DNA of 64,000 bases from Microterricola gilva (lineage in GTDB: Bacteria > Actinomycetota > Actinomycetes > Actinomycetales > Microbacteriaceae). This document shows, piece after piece, positions 33,384 to 41,497 of this stretch. A program made the position numbers and the translations under genes. Each line of letters begins with the position of its first letter. Positions within the stretch are counted from its first letter, which is position 1. The notes beneath the pieces were generated by a model. It ran no database searches and was not told the origin of the DNA. It saw only the letters and a list, made by a program, of their open reading frames with translations. Where the stretch lies: the NCBI RefSeq assembly GCF_004217495.1, contig NZ_SHLC01000001.1:930001-994000 (forward strand). The letters are read 5' to 3'.

Positions 33384-33411
33384 GCAGGCCAGCCTAGTAG
33401 GGTTGACAGAC
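33384..33411. promoter_or_regulatory. 28-bp divergent leaderless promoter pair (pncB / murI)
   Basis: The minus-strand box TAGGCT (33396 to 33391) is 7 nt from the pncB GTG. The plus-strand box TAGGGT (33398-33403) is 8 nt from the murI GTG. The two -10-like hexamers are one base apart, so both mRNAs would start at or next to the start codon and the promoters cannot be occupied independently. Confidence 0.6.
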
Positions 33412-34242
33412 GTGACGGATGCACCGATTGGGATCTTCGACTCAGGCGTCGGCGGGTTGACCGTGGCCAGGGCCGTGAAGGATCAACTGCCGAACGAGTC
33501 GATTCTCTACATCGGCGACCTCGCGCATTCCCCCTACGGTCCGAAGAAGATCGCGGCGGTGCGCGGCTACGCGCTCGAGGTGCTCGATGACCTGGTCGAG
33601 CAGGGCGTGAAGATGCTCGTGATCGCATGCAACACGGCATCCGCTGCGATGCTCAGGGACGCGCGCGAGCGCTACAGCGTTCCCGTGATCGAGGTGATCC
33701 AGCCGGCCGTGCGCCGGGCCGTCAGCAGCACCCGCAACAACCGGGTCGGCGTCATCGGCACCGCAGGAACCATCAAGTCGCGTGCCTACAACGACGCCTT
33801 CGCAGCGGCCCCCAGCCTTGAGCTGTTCAGCCAGGCCTGCCCGCGCTTCGTCGAGTTCGTCGAGGCCGGCGTGACCACCGGCGCCGAGGTGCTCGCGACG
33901 GCCGAGGAGTACCTGGCCCCGCTGAAGGCTGCGGATGTCGACACCCTCGTTCTCGGCTGCACCCACTATCCCTTCCTCAAGGGGGCCATCAGCTACGTGA
34001 TGGGGCAGGACGTCACCCTCGTCTCGAGCGACACCGAGACAGCCAAGGACGTGTACCGCACCCTCGTCAGCCAGGGGCTCGAGCGCACGGCGGCGACGCC
34101 GCCGAGCTACCGCTACGAGGCCACCGGCGACAGCGCGTCCGATTTCCTCGACCTCGCCCACCGGCTCATCGGCCCCGACATCTCGGATGTCGAGCTCGTC
34201 GAGACGGGCATCATCACCACGATCACACCCACAACCGTCTAG
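33412..34242 (+). CDS. murI: glutamate racemase
   Basis: A 276-residue enzyme making D-glutamate for peptidoglycan. Catalytic Cys73 (IACNTAS) and Cys183 (LGCTHYPF), Asp10 in GIFDSGVGG and the GTAGTI loop are all present. The GTG start at 33412 is preferred to the upstream ATG-less extension to 33361 because it follows TAGGGT by 8 nt and the family starts here. It is 8 bp from rph, in the murI-rph-rdgB order common in actinobacteria. Confidence 0.94.
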   Translation: MTDAPIGIFDSGVGGLTVARAVKDQLPNESILYIGDLAHSPYGPKKIAAVRGYALEVLDDLVEQGVKMLVIACNTASAAMLRDARERYSVPVIEVIQPAVRRAVSSTRNNRVGVIGTAGTIKSRAYNDAFAAAPSLELFSQACPRFVEFVEAGVTTGAEVLATAEEYLAPLKAADVDTLVLGCTHYPFLKGAISYVMGQDVTLVSSDTETAKDVYRTLVSQGLERTAATPPSYRYEATGDSASDFLDLAHRLIGPDISDVELVETGIITTITPTTV

Positions 34243-34250
34243 GAGACACC

Positions 34251-35009
34251 GTGACCACTCTGAACAGCTCTGACATCGTCCGTGTCGACGGTCGCTCCGT
34301 CAGCGAACTGCGCCCCGTCACGATCGAGCGCGGCTGGAGCGATCAGGCCGAGGGAAGCGCGCTGATCTCCTTCGGGCGCACCAAGGTGCTCTGCACCGCC
34401 TCGTTCACGAACGGCGTCCCGCGCTGGATGGCGGGCAAGGGCAAGGGCTGGGTCACCGCCGAGTACTCGATGCTGCCGCGCAGCACGAACTCCCGCATGG
34501 ACCGCGAGTCGGTCAAGGGCAAGATCGGCGGGCGCACCCACGAGATCAGCCGCCTGATCGGGCGGAGCCTGCGCGCGGTCGTCGACATGAAGGCGCTCGG
34601 CGAGAACACCATCGTGATCGACTGCGACGTGCTGCAGGCCGACGGCGGCACCCGCACCGCGGCGATCACCGGCGCATACGTCGCCCTGGCCGATGCACTC
34701 GAGTGGGGCAAGGGCAAGAAGTTCCTCGCCCAGAAGGCCCAGCCGCTCATCGACAGCGTCGCCGCAGTCTCCGTCGGAATCATCGACGGCGAGCCCATGC
34801 TCGATCTGGCATACACCGAGGACGTGCGGGCGGAGACCGACATGAACGTCGTCGTCACCGGGCGCGGCCTGTTCGTCGAGGTGCAGGGCACGGCGGAGGC
34901 CGCCCCATTCGACCGCCGCGAGCTCGACTCGCTGCTCGACCTCGCCGTCTCCGGCGCGGCCACCCTCACCGAGCTCCAGCTCGCGACCCTCGCCGAGGCC
35001 CGCGCGTGA
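34251..35009 (+). CDS. rph: ribonuclease PH
   Basis: A 252-residue phosphorolytic 3'-5' exoribonuclease that trims tRNA 3' ends. Motifs include [43 protein letters not shown] and [16 protein letters not shown], which form the phosphate and metal site. The GTG start has TAGGAG upstream. The stop overlaps rdgB (GTGA). Confidence 0.95.
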   Translation: MTTLNSSDIVRVDGRSVSELRPVTIERGWSDQAEGSALISFGRTKVLCTASFTNGVPRWMAGKGKGWVTAEYSMLPRSTNSRMDRESVKGKIGGRTHEISRLIGRSLRAVVDMKALGENTIVIDCDVLQADGGTRTAAITGAYVALADALEWGKGKKFLAQKAQPLIDSVAAVSVGIIDGEPMLDLAYTEDVRAETDMNVVVTGRGLFVEVQGTAEAAPFDRRELDSLLDLAVSGAATLTELQLATLAEARA

Positions 35010-35632
35010 GCGTCGAATTCGTCCTCGCCACCCACAACCAGCACAAGGTCGAGGAGTTCCAGCGCATCCTCGCCGCCGTGCTGCCCGACGCCGTCGTGCA
35101 CGCCTACGACGGCCCGGAGCCCGTCGAGGACGGCACCAGCTTCGCCGAGAACGCGCTCATCAAGGCACGCACCGCCGCCGCGCACACCGGGTTCATCGCG
35201 CTGGCGGATGACTCCGGCATCGCCGTCGACGTGATGGGCGGGGCGCCCGGCATCTTCTCGGCCCGCTGGGCCGGCGCGCACGGCGACAGCCTGGCCAACA
35301 CGCGGCTGCTGCTCGACCAGCTCGGCGACATCCGCGACCCGCACCGGGCGGCGGCCTTCCACTGCGCCATCGCCCTCGTGATCCCGCCAGCCGCGGCATC
35401 CGGAACAGGATTCGAGCACGTCGCGTCCGGCGTCTGGCCCGGCACGCTGGCCACGGAGGTCTCCGGCGCGCACGGCTTCGGCTACGACCCGATCTTCGTT
35501 CCAGAGGGCTTCACGATCACCGCGGCGGAGCTGGACCCCGAGGTCAAGAACGCGAACAGTCACCGGGCGCGCGCCGTGCAGGCGCTGCTTCCCGTGCTGC
35601 TCGAATCTATTGAGAATGGCACTCATTCCTAA
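35006..35632 (+). CDS. rdgB: XTP/dITP pyrophosphatase (RdgB/HAM1)
   Basis: A 208-residue house-cleaning enzyme that hydrolyses non-canonical purine NTPs to NMPs. It has the family start [14 protein letters not shown], the [10 protein letters not shown] loop, [10 protein letters not shown] and the [11 protein letters not shown]-terminal motif. GTG 35006 overlaps the rph stop, showing coupled translation. Confidence 0.94.
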   Translation: MSVEFVLATHNQHKVEEFQRILAAVLPDAVVHAYDGPEPVEDGTSFAENALIKARTAAAHTGFIALADDSGIAVDVMGGAPGIFSARWAGAHGDSLANTRLLLDQLGDIRDPHRAAAFHCAIALVIPPAAASGTGFEHVASGVWPGTLATEVSGAHGFGYDPIFVPEGFTITAAELDPEVKNANSHRARAVQALLPVLLESIENGTHS

Positions 35633-35682
35633 CTAGCGGCGCGCGTTGGCGTGGCGCGTTTTCGCGGCCTAGCGTTGATGGC

Positions 35683-36597
35683 ATGGGTCACGATCACAGC
35701 CACGCCACTGCGACGACGAACCGGAAACGCCTGCTGATCGCCATCGGCATCATCGGCACGTTCCTGCTCGTCGAGGTGGTCGGCGCGCTGCTCAGCGGCT
35801 CGCTGTCGCTGCTGGCCGACGCCGGGCACATGTTCTCGGACCTGACCGGCCTCATCATCGCGCTGGTCGCAACGGTGATCGCCGCGCGGCCCGCGAATGA
35901 CCGCCAGACCTATGGCTACCAGAGGGCAGAGGTGTTCGCCGCGCTCTTCAACGGCGTCGTGCTCACCGTCGTCGCCGTCAGCGTCACGATCGAGGGCATC
36001 CGCCGGTTGACCGAGACCGGCGGGCCGGAGGTGCAGGGCGGCACGATGCTGCTCGTTGCGGTGCTCGGCCTCGCCGCGAACATCGCCGCCATGTTCGTGC
36101 TGCGCGGGGGAGCGAAGAACTCGATCAACATGCGCGGAGCGTACCTTGAGGTCTTCGGAGACATGCTCGGCTCGATCGCCGTGATCGTCGCCGCCGTGGT
36201 GATCATGACAACCGGCTTCGAGAAGGCCGACGCGATCGCCTCGCTGGCCATCGCCGTGATGATCATTCCCCGGGCGTTCTCACTGCTCCGCGACGTCGTG
36301 CGCGTGCTCAGCCAGGCGGTGCCCGCCGACACCAGCGTCGCCGAGATCCGGGCGCACATCCTCGCCACCAAGGGCGTCGTCGACGTGCACGATGTGCACG
36401 TCTGGGCGATCACGACGGGCGCACACGTCTTCAGCGCGCACGTCGTCGTCGAGCCGGAGGTGCTCCGTGGGGATGCCGGCGGCTGCCTGCTCGACGAACT
36501 GAGCGAGTGCCTCGAGGAGCACTTCGACGTCGCGCACTCGACGTTCCAGCTCGAGCCGGCCGAGCACGCCGAGCACGAGGAGCACTCGCACGCCTAG
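35683..36597 (+). CDS. cation diffusion facilitator (CzcD-like metal exporter)
   Basis: A 304-residue six-helix metal/proton antiporter. His-rich ends (HDHSH at 3-7, HEEHSHA at the C-terminus) and the helix-2 site His49-x3-Asp53 (DAGHMFSD) are present. The helix-5 site, usually HxxxD in zinc transporters, reads Glu156-x3-Asp160 (EVFGD). The C-terminal cytosolic metal-binding domain has VHDVHVWAITTG. It should export zinc or a related divalent metal. The ATG follows TAGCGT (35670-35675) by 7 nt. Confidence 0.9.
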   Translation: MGHDHSHATATTNRKRLLIAIGIIGTFLLVEVVGALLSGSLSLLADAGHMFSDLTGLIIALVATVIAARPANDRQTYGYQRAEVFAALFNGVVLTVVAVSVTIEGIRRLTETGGPEVQGGTMLLVAVLGLAANIAAMFVLRGGAKNSINMRGAYLEVFGDMLGSIAVIVAAVVIMTTGFEKADAIASLAIAVMIIPRAFSLLRDVVRVLSQAVPADTSVAEIRAHILATKGVVDVHDVHVWAITTGAHVFSAHVVVEPEVLRGDAGGCLLDELSECLEEHFDVAHSTFQLEPAEHAEHEEHSHA

Positions 36598-36660
36598 CGC
36601 GTTCCCTCGCGGCCGACGCGTTCTCCGGAGGCTCCCGGCTACCGCGCCCATTCCGCTTGA

Positions 36661-36720
36661 GGCCCGCACAAACTGCAGGGGCCCGGTGTAGTCACCGGGC
36701 CCCTGCAGTTTGTGCGGGCC
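36661..36720. repeat. perfect 28-bp palindrome (bidirectional terminator or mobile repeat)
   Basis: Bases 36661-36688 pair perfectly with 36693-36720 around a TAGT loop. It lies between the convergent CDF and DedA genes (36597 and 36739). There is no T tract. Its left arm and centre recur at 25360-25396, which suggests a repeated element rather than a simple terminator. Confidence 0.85.
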
Positions 36721-36738
36721 TGCGCCAACCGCGTCGCT

Positions 36739-37479
36739 TTACTTCTCGCTCGGGCCGTTGAAGATCTCCGGATCGAGGGCGAGGGCGGCTGCCTCCTCGG
36801 CATCCGTCACGTGGTCGGCACCGGCCGCGGTGGAGCGCTTGGCCTTCCGCATCGAGCTGATGTAATGCCAGACCGTCGGGATCAGCGTGATCGTGACGGC
36901 ACCGATCAGGATGAGGTCGATGTACTCCTGCACGAAGTTCGCGATCGGCGGGATGTAGCCGAGCAGGTAGCCGAAGTACGTCAGTCCGGCGCCCCAGACG
37001 AGTGCGCCGATCAGGTTGTACAGCGTGTACTTCTTGTAGTTCATGTGCCCGACGCCGGCGGCGACGGGGGCGAAGGTGCGCACGATCGGCACGAAACGGG
37101 CCAGGATGATGGCCAGCGCCCCGAAACGGTCGAAGAACGCGTTGGTGCGCCGCACGTTCTCGACGCTGAACAGGCCGGACTCCTTGCGCTCGAACACCCT
37201 AGGGCCGAGCTTGTGGCCGATGAGGTAGCCGACCTCGCCTCCGAGGAATGCGGCGAAGCCGATCGCGAGGCACACCCACCAGATGTCAACGCCGAAGACG
37301 AAGAGCGTGTGGGTGAGCAGCCCGGAAATCACCAGCAGCGTGTCGCCGGGCAGCAGGAAGCCGACGAGCAGGCCCGTCTCGGCGAAGACGATGGCGCACA
37401 CCACCAACAGAGCCCAGGGGCCGGCGGAGGAAATGATGACCTCGGGGTCGAGCCAGGGGATGAGGGAGGTATGAATCAC
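36739..37479 (-). CDS. DedA family membrane protein
   Basis: A 246-residue protein of the DedA/VTT family with ETGLLVGFLLPGDTLL near the N-terminus, ARFVPIVRTFAPVAAGVG in the middle and a cytosolic Lys/Arg-rich then acidic tail. DedA proteins scramble or transport polyprenyl-phosphate or phospholipids and support envelope homeostasis. The GTG follows TAGACT (37487-37492, minus strand) by 7 nt. Confidence 0.9.
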   Translation of the reverse strand: MIHTSLIPWLDPEVIISSAGPWALLVVCAIVFAETGLLVGFLLPGDTLLVISGLLTHTLFVFGVDIWWVCLAIGFAAFLGGEVGYLIGHKLGPRVFERKESGLFSVENVRRTNAFFDRFGALAIILARFVPIVRTFAPVAAGVGHMNYKKYTLYNLIGALVWGAGLTYFGYLLGYIPPIANFVQEYIDLILIGAVTITLIPTVWHYISSMRKAKRSTAAGADHVTDAEEAAALALDPEIFNGPSEK

Positions 37480-37530
37480 GAGAGGCAGTCTACTTTCAGG
37501 AGTGGGAGATTACCCGTCGAGAGGGGAAGA

Positions 37531-38223
37531 TCATCCCTCGGATGTATGTGTTCCCGCCACCGACGCGCGCAGCGTCTCCTCCGCGCGCTCGGCCCTGTCC
37601 GCCCGCCAAGCGCGGATGCCGGCGATGATCGACGCCGTGATCACGATGCCGGCGATCACATACGAGCCGGCCTTCACGCCGGGGATCGACGCGGCGAAGT
37701 AGCCGATCACCGTGATGCCGACGCCCCAGGCGAGCGCGCCGACGAGGTTTGCCGTGATGAAGCGCATGTACGCCATCTTGCCGAAACCGGCGATGACGGG
37801 CACAAACACCCGGCCCCACGGCACGAAGCGGGCGATGACCACCGACCACCAACCGAAGGTGTTGTAGAACCACTCGGTCTTGGCGATGGCCTTCTGCGTG
37901 CGGGCTCCTCCACGTTTGTCGAGGTAGGGCCTGCCGTAGCGGCGTCCGATCAGGAAGCCGACCTGGTCACCGAGGAACGCGGCGATGCCGGTGCCGATGG
38001 CGAGGATCCAGATGTCGATGCCGGAGGCGCTGGCCGCGATCAGACCCGATGCGAAGAGCAGCGAATCGCCGGTGACGAACGGCACGAAGATGCCGACGAA
38101 CAGCGCGGTGCCAGCAAAGACGAGACCCCAGACGATCAGGTAGAACAGCACAACGCCGACATCGCCGAGCAGACCGACGAGCTCGTCACTGACGCTCATG
38201 CCGACGCCGGCCGTTCTCAGCAT
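37531..38223 (-). CDS. DedA family membrane protein, second copy
   Basis: A DedA/VTT homologue of 222-230 residues with FVPFVTGDSLLFASGL, GDQVGFLIGRRYG and IARFVPWGRVFVPVIAG. It differs strongly from the first copy, so this is not a recent duplication. The start is 38223 or 38199 (MSVSDELVG). It follows the heme oxygenase by 2 bp in the same operon, so it may share its iron-responsive promoter. Confidence 0.88.
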   Translation of the reverse strand: MLRTAGVGMSVSDELVGLLGDVGVVLFYLIVWGLVFAGTALFVGIFVPFVTGDSLLFASGLIAASASGIDIWILAIGTGIAAFLGDQVGFLIGRRYGRPYLDKRGGARTQKAIAKTEWFYNTFGWWSVVIARFVPWGRVFVPVIAGFGKMAYMRFITANLVGALAWGVGITVIGYFAASIPGVKAGSYVIAGIVITASIIAGIRAWRADRAERAEETLRASVAGTHTSEG

Positions 38224-38225
38224 GA

Positions 38226-38909
38226 TCAGGCTGCTGCGGTTGCGTGGTGCAGCTCGTCGAAGAGCGCACCGTTGAACTCGAACGCCGCGAGCGCCTCAGC
38301 GACGACCGCTGCGCTCTGCTCATCGCTGAGCGGCAGGGCGTCGAGCTGCTCGCGGTAGGCGCGCTTGAACTGCACGTGGTTCTCGATGCCGTCGAAACGG
38401 TAGAAGGCGAGCTGCTCGTCGGTGGCCGCGTAGTGCCGCGCGACGAGGCGCGAGATTGCCTGGCCACCGGAGAGGTCACCGAGGTAGCGGGTGTAGTGGT
38501 GCGCCACGAAACGGGGGTCGTCGGTGGCAACGAGCTCGCGCAGACGTGCCGCGTAGCGCTCGGTCGACGCCAGGGCCGGGTGGCTCGTGCGCCAGTCGGC
38601 CGCACCGAGGGCGACCAGGTCATTCTCGATCTCGGCGAGCCGGTCCAGGCGCGCGTCGTAGATGGCGAAGTCGGTTTCGCTCGGCGTGCGCGATTCGAGG
38701 GCCTCGTACACCCAGGCCATCTGCGCGAGGTAGCGCGTGTAGTCCTCGAGGGAGAGCTCGCCCTTCATCAGCGACACGATGAACGGGCGCGACTCGGTCG
38801 AGCGGTGCTGGTCGTGCGTTTCGGTGCGGAGCCGTGCTCCCAGGGACAGTGAGTCCTCTGCGGTGGTGCTGTCAGAGGCGTGCTGCTCGGAGGAGATTAG
38901 CTTAGGCAT
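38226..38909 (-). CDS. biliverdin-producing heme oxygenase
   Basis: A 227-residue HmuO/HO-1-type enzyme that opens heme to biliverdin, CO and ferrous iron. The probable proximal ligand is His32 (RTETHDQHRSTES). The distal-helix motif YLGDLSGGQAISRL gives the flexible glycines over heme. A DtxR/IdeR-like box overlaps the start codon and a TATTAT box lies 6 nt before the ATG, so the mRNA is likely leaderless and iron-repressed. It releases iron from host or environmental heme. The DedA gene follows in the operon. Confidence 0.93.
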   Translation of the reverse strand: MPKLISSEQHASDSTTAEDSLSLGARLRTETHDQHRSTESRPFIVSLMKGELSLEDYTRYLAQMAWVYEALESRTPSETDFAIYDARLDRLAEIENDLVALGAADWRTSHPALASTERYAARLRELVATDDPRFVAHHYTRYLGDLSGGQAISRLVARHYAATDEQLAFYRFDGIENHVQFKRAYREQLDALPLSDEQSAAVVAEALAAFEFNGALFDELHHATAAA

Positions 38910-38921
38910 ACCTACATAATA
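38897..38921 (-). promoter_or_regulatory. leaderless promoter with overlapping iron box, heme oxygenase
   Basis: On the minus strand a -10 TATTAT (38921 to 38916) ends 6 nt before the ATG at 38909. The site GTAGGTATGCCTAAGCTAA (38915 to 38897) matches the DtxR/IdeR consensus at 15 of 19 positions and covers the predicted transcription start and start codon. A bound Fe-repressor would block initiation. The -35 region is weak. Confidence 0.7.
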
Positions 38922-39124
38922 CCGGCATCGCTTGGAGAATGCTGACATGAGTCCAGAATCTCGGCGGCGGGCAGAAGCGGCGATTTCACCAGGCGTCAGC
39001 CGATCGGACCGCGAGATCTGAGTCGAATTCGGCATTTGCCGCCCGGGCGGTTGCGTGCACTGGCGGTTGCGTGCACAGTGGAATGGTGCTCCGGCACGCG
39101 GGGCAGACGATCGGGGATTCCACC

Positions 39125-39568
39125 ATGCGAGGAACCAAGACAACAGCCATGCTCGTTCTTGCGGGCGCTCTCCTGCTAACTGGCTGTGCCTCGGGTGGAA
39201 GCGCGGGCTCAACGCCGAAAGCCGATGCCTGCGCGACGCTGCAGTCTGAGGTGCGCGACATCTCCAACGGCGCGCAGAACACCCTCGCCGCGGCTGGCAC
39301 TCCGAGCGAGATCCAGGCCAAGCTCAAGGACTACAGCGCACGCGTCGTTGCGCTGGAGGAGAAGGCCGACAACCCCGATGTCGCGGACGCGCTCGCCAAG
39401 GTCGACGAGAAGCTCGCCGAGGTGTCGACGACCGTCGGCACACTCCCGACCGACGCCGACGGCGCGATCGACGGCGCAGCGATCGCCGAGCAGCAAGCCG
39501 GCATCCAGGCGGCTGCCGACAAGATCAAGACGGCGTGCACCGCAACGGAGGCACCCTCCGGGTACTGA
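39125..39568 (+). CDS. small lipoprotein of unknown function
   Basis: A 147-residue lipoprotein with the signal MRGTKTTAMLVLAGALLLTG and lipobox LLTGC. The mature part is helical and acidic (AKLKDYSARVVALEEKADN, then ALAKVDEKLAEVSTTVGTL) and carries two further cysteines (near DACATL and TACTAT) that may form a disulphide. ATG 39125 is chosen because the signal peptide starts there. No neighbour hints at a role. Confidence 0.75.
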   Translation: MRGTKTTAMLVLAGALLLTGCASGGSAGSTPKADACATLQSEVRDISNGAQNTLAAAGTPSEIQAKLKDYSARVVALEEKADNPDVADALAKVDEKLAEVSTTVGTLPTDADGAIDGAAIAEQQAGIQAAADKIKTACTATEAPSGY

Positions 39569-39595
39569 GTCGTGGCCGGATGCCGGTCAGCAGAG

Positions 39596-39677
39596 TGCGG
39601 GAGAAGGGACTTGAACCCTCACGCTCGAAAGCACAGGAACCTAAATCCTGCGTGTCTGCCAATTTCACCACTCCCGC
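39596..39677 (-). tRNA. tRNA-Leu (TAG)
   Basis: An 82-nt class II tRNA on the minus strand. The acceptor arm GCGGGAG pairs with CTCCCGC, the anticodon loop TTTAGGT gives TAG, and a long variable arm follows. CCA is not encoded. Confidence 0.93.
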
Positions 39678-39746
39678 GAGTGCCTCCCCAGTTTAGGCGG
39701 ACGGAACCGGTGAGCCGGACAGCGGCTCGCGCCGGCATCCGCTCCG

Positions 39747-41327
39747 CTAGAGCACGAGGCCCTCGCTCGTGGCGGGCGGCGGATCGGGGATGCGGCGCAT
39801 CCTGATGGTGTTCAGCAGGCCGAGGAGTGCGGCGACGATCGGGATGAGCAGCGCGAGCTGAAGCGCGATCGGCCTCGCCTCGGTGTTGATGCGGATGATC
39901 TCGTCCTGGATGTCGGCCGGCTGGCCAACCAGGAGTGCCTCGAGTTCGACGTTGCTCATGATCTGAGCGTCCTCCTCCAGGACGGCGGCGACCTGTTCCT
40001 TCTCGTCAGAGGGCAGGACCGTGCTCGACATGGCCATGCTGGTGAAGATCAGCGAGAGCGCCGCGAGCATGATCGCGCCGGCGAATGCGAGGCCGAACGA
40101 CAGCCCGAAGGAGCCGGCCGCCGAGTTGACGCCGGCCGCCTCGCTCACCCGCTCGTCGGAGATCGGCGACAGCGTGTAGTTGTTCAGCTGGGAGACCAGC
40201 AGGCCGAGCCCGCAGCCGGAGATGAACAGCGGGACGAGCAGCCACCAGCCGGTATCCGCTCGCGGAACGATCGGGATGAGAATGACGAGTCCGGCGAGCA
40301 GCAACAGGAATCCCCACATGACGAGGGTCGCCGGCCGGCGATTGCCCGGGCGCCTGCCGACGAGCATCGCGACGCCGAACATACTGAGCGAGAGCGGCGC
40401 GATCGAGAGGCCGGCCTGGAGCGCGTTGTAGCCGAGCACCATCTGGAGGTAGATCGGCAACACGATCATCGTGCCGCCGAGCGCGATCTGCTGCAGCAAC
40501 TGTTGGCTGACGCCGAGCCGGAACGGCTTCGAGCTGAACAGGCCGGGGTCCAGCAGTACCGCCTTGTTGTTCCGCTTGCGCCGCACCAGCCAGTAGGCGA
40601 GCCCGCCGAGGCCGAACACACCGACGGCGATCAGCGCGCCGACCGCCTCGCCGCCCTCCTGCCAGACGAGGATGCCGATGACGATGCCGCCCATGCCGAC
40701 CACGGACAGCAGGGATCCGACCACGTCGACCTGGCGCGACCCGGTGTACGGCACGTCGTGCACGAGCTTGATGCCGAGCAGCACGACCGCGATCACGACC
40801 GCCTCGAGCGCGAAGGCGACCCGCCAGGAGAGGAGCGTCGTGATGAGTCCGCCGAGCAGCGGGCCGACCGCGGCCGCGATGGCCGCCGAGGCCCCGACCA
40901 GGGCGTAGACCCGCTTCTGCTCCGCCCCGTGGAAGTTGCCGTGGATGAGGGACTGCATGGCCGGCAGGAGCAGCGAGGCGCCGAGCCCGCCGATCACGGC
41001 CCAGAAGATGATGATGGGCAGCAGACTCTGGGCCAGGGTCATCGCGATGGCGCCGGCGGCGTAGCAGAGCAGGCCGATCACGTATGCGCGCTTGCGCCCG
41101 ATCAGATCGCCGACCTTGCTCCCGATCAGGATGAAGGCGGCGGAGACGAGGGCCTCGAGCGCAATCGCCGACTGCACCCCACTGACGGTTGTTCCGACGT
41201 CGCGCACCACGGCCGAGATCGAGACGTTCATGATCGAGGTGTCGACGACGAGCACGAACATCGCCATCGCCAGGAGCAGCGCGAGCCTGCCGTTGAACGT
41301 GGCCGTTGGTGTTTCCGATGTAGCCAT
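39747..41327 (-). CDS. DHA2-family MFS multidrug transporter
   Basis: A 526-residue transporter with 14 predicted helices (EmrB/QacA type). Helix-1 motif VLVVDTSIMNVS, motif A GSKVGDLIGRKRAYVIG and motif C-like GASAAIAAAVGPLLGGLI are present. It would export drugs or lipophilic compounds by proton exchange. ATG 41327 is preceded by GAGAGG. It is divergent from the pilus operon; there is no adjacent TetR or MarR regulator. Confidence 0.9.
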   Translation of the reverse strand: MATSETPTATFNGRLALLLAMAMFVLVVDTSIMNVSISAVVRDVGTTVSGVQSAIALEALVSAAFILIGSKVGDLIGRKRAYVIGLLCYAAGAIAMTLAQSLLPIIIFWAVIGGLGASLLLPAMQSLIHGNFHGAEQKRVYALVGASAAIAAAVGPLLGGLITTLLSWRVAFALEAVVIAVVLLGIKLVHDVPYTGSRQVDVVGSLLSVVGMGGIVIGILVWQEGGEAVGALIAVGVFGLGGLAYWLVRRKRNNKAVLLDPGLFSSKPFRLGVSQQLLQQIALGGTMIVLPIYLQMVLGYNALQAGLSIAPLSLSMFGVAMLVGRRPGNRRPATLVMWGFLLLLAGLVILIPIVPRADTGWWLLVPLFISGCGLGLLVSQLNNYTLSPISDERVSEAAGVNSAAGSFGLSFGLAFAGAIMLAALSLIFTSMAMSSTVLPSDEKEQVAAVLEEDAQIMSNVELEALLVGQPADIQDEIIRINTEARPIALQLALLIPIVAALLGLLNTIRMRRIPDPPPATSEGLVL

Positions 41328-41497
41328 GACGTGCCTCTCTCGAAGCTTCAAGCGTTGTGAATGGAAATCTAGTCTCAAAAATGACGGATGCACATGATTT
41401 GTTCGCTTCCGCGATTCTCGCGCGAGCGGCATCCGAGGTCGCGGCCGGATGCCGGCCTGTGGATAACTTTCGAGGCTCCGCGCCGAAAAGGCGCATC

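Noticed and set aside
38910-39124. Small gene between heme oxygenase and lipoprotein
   Set aside because: No frame with a start, ribosome site and protein-like composition; the region holds the two promoters.
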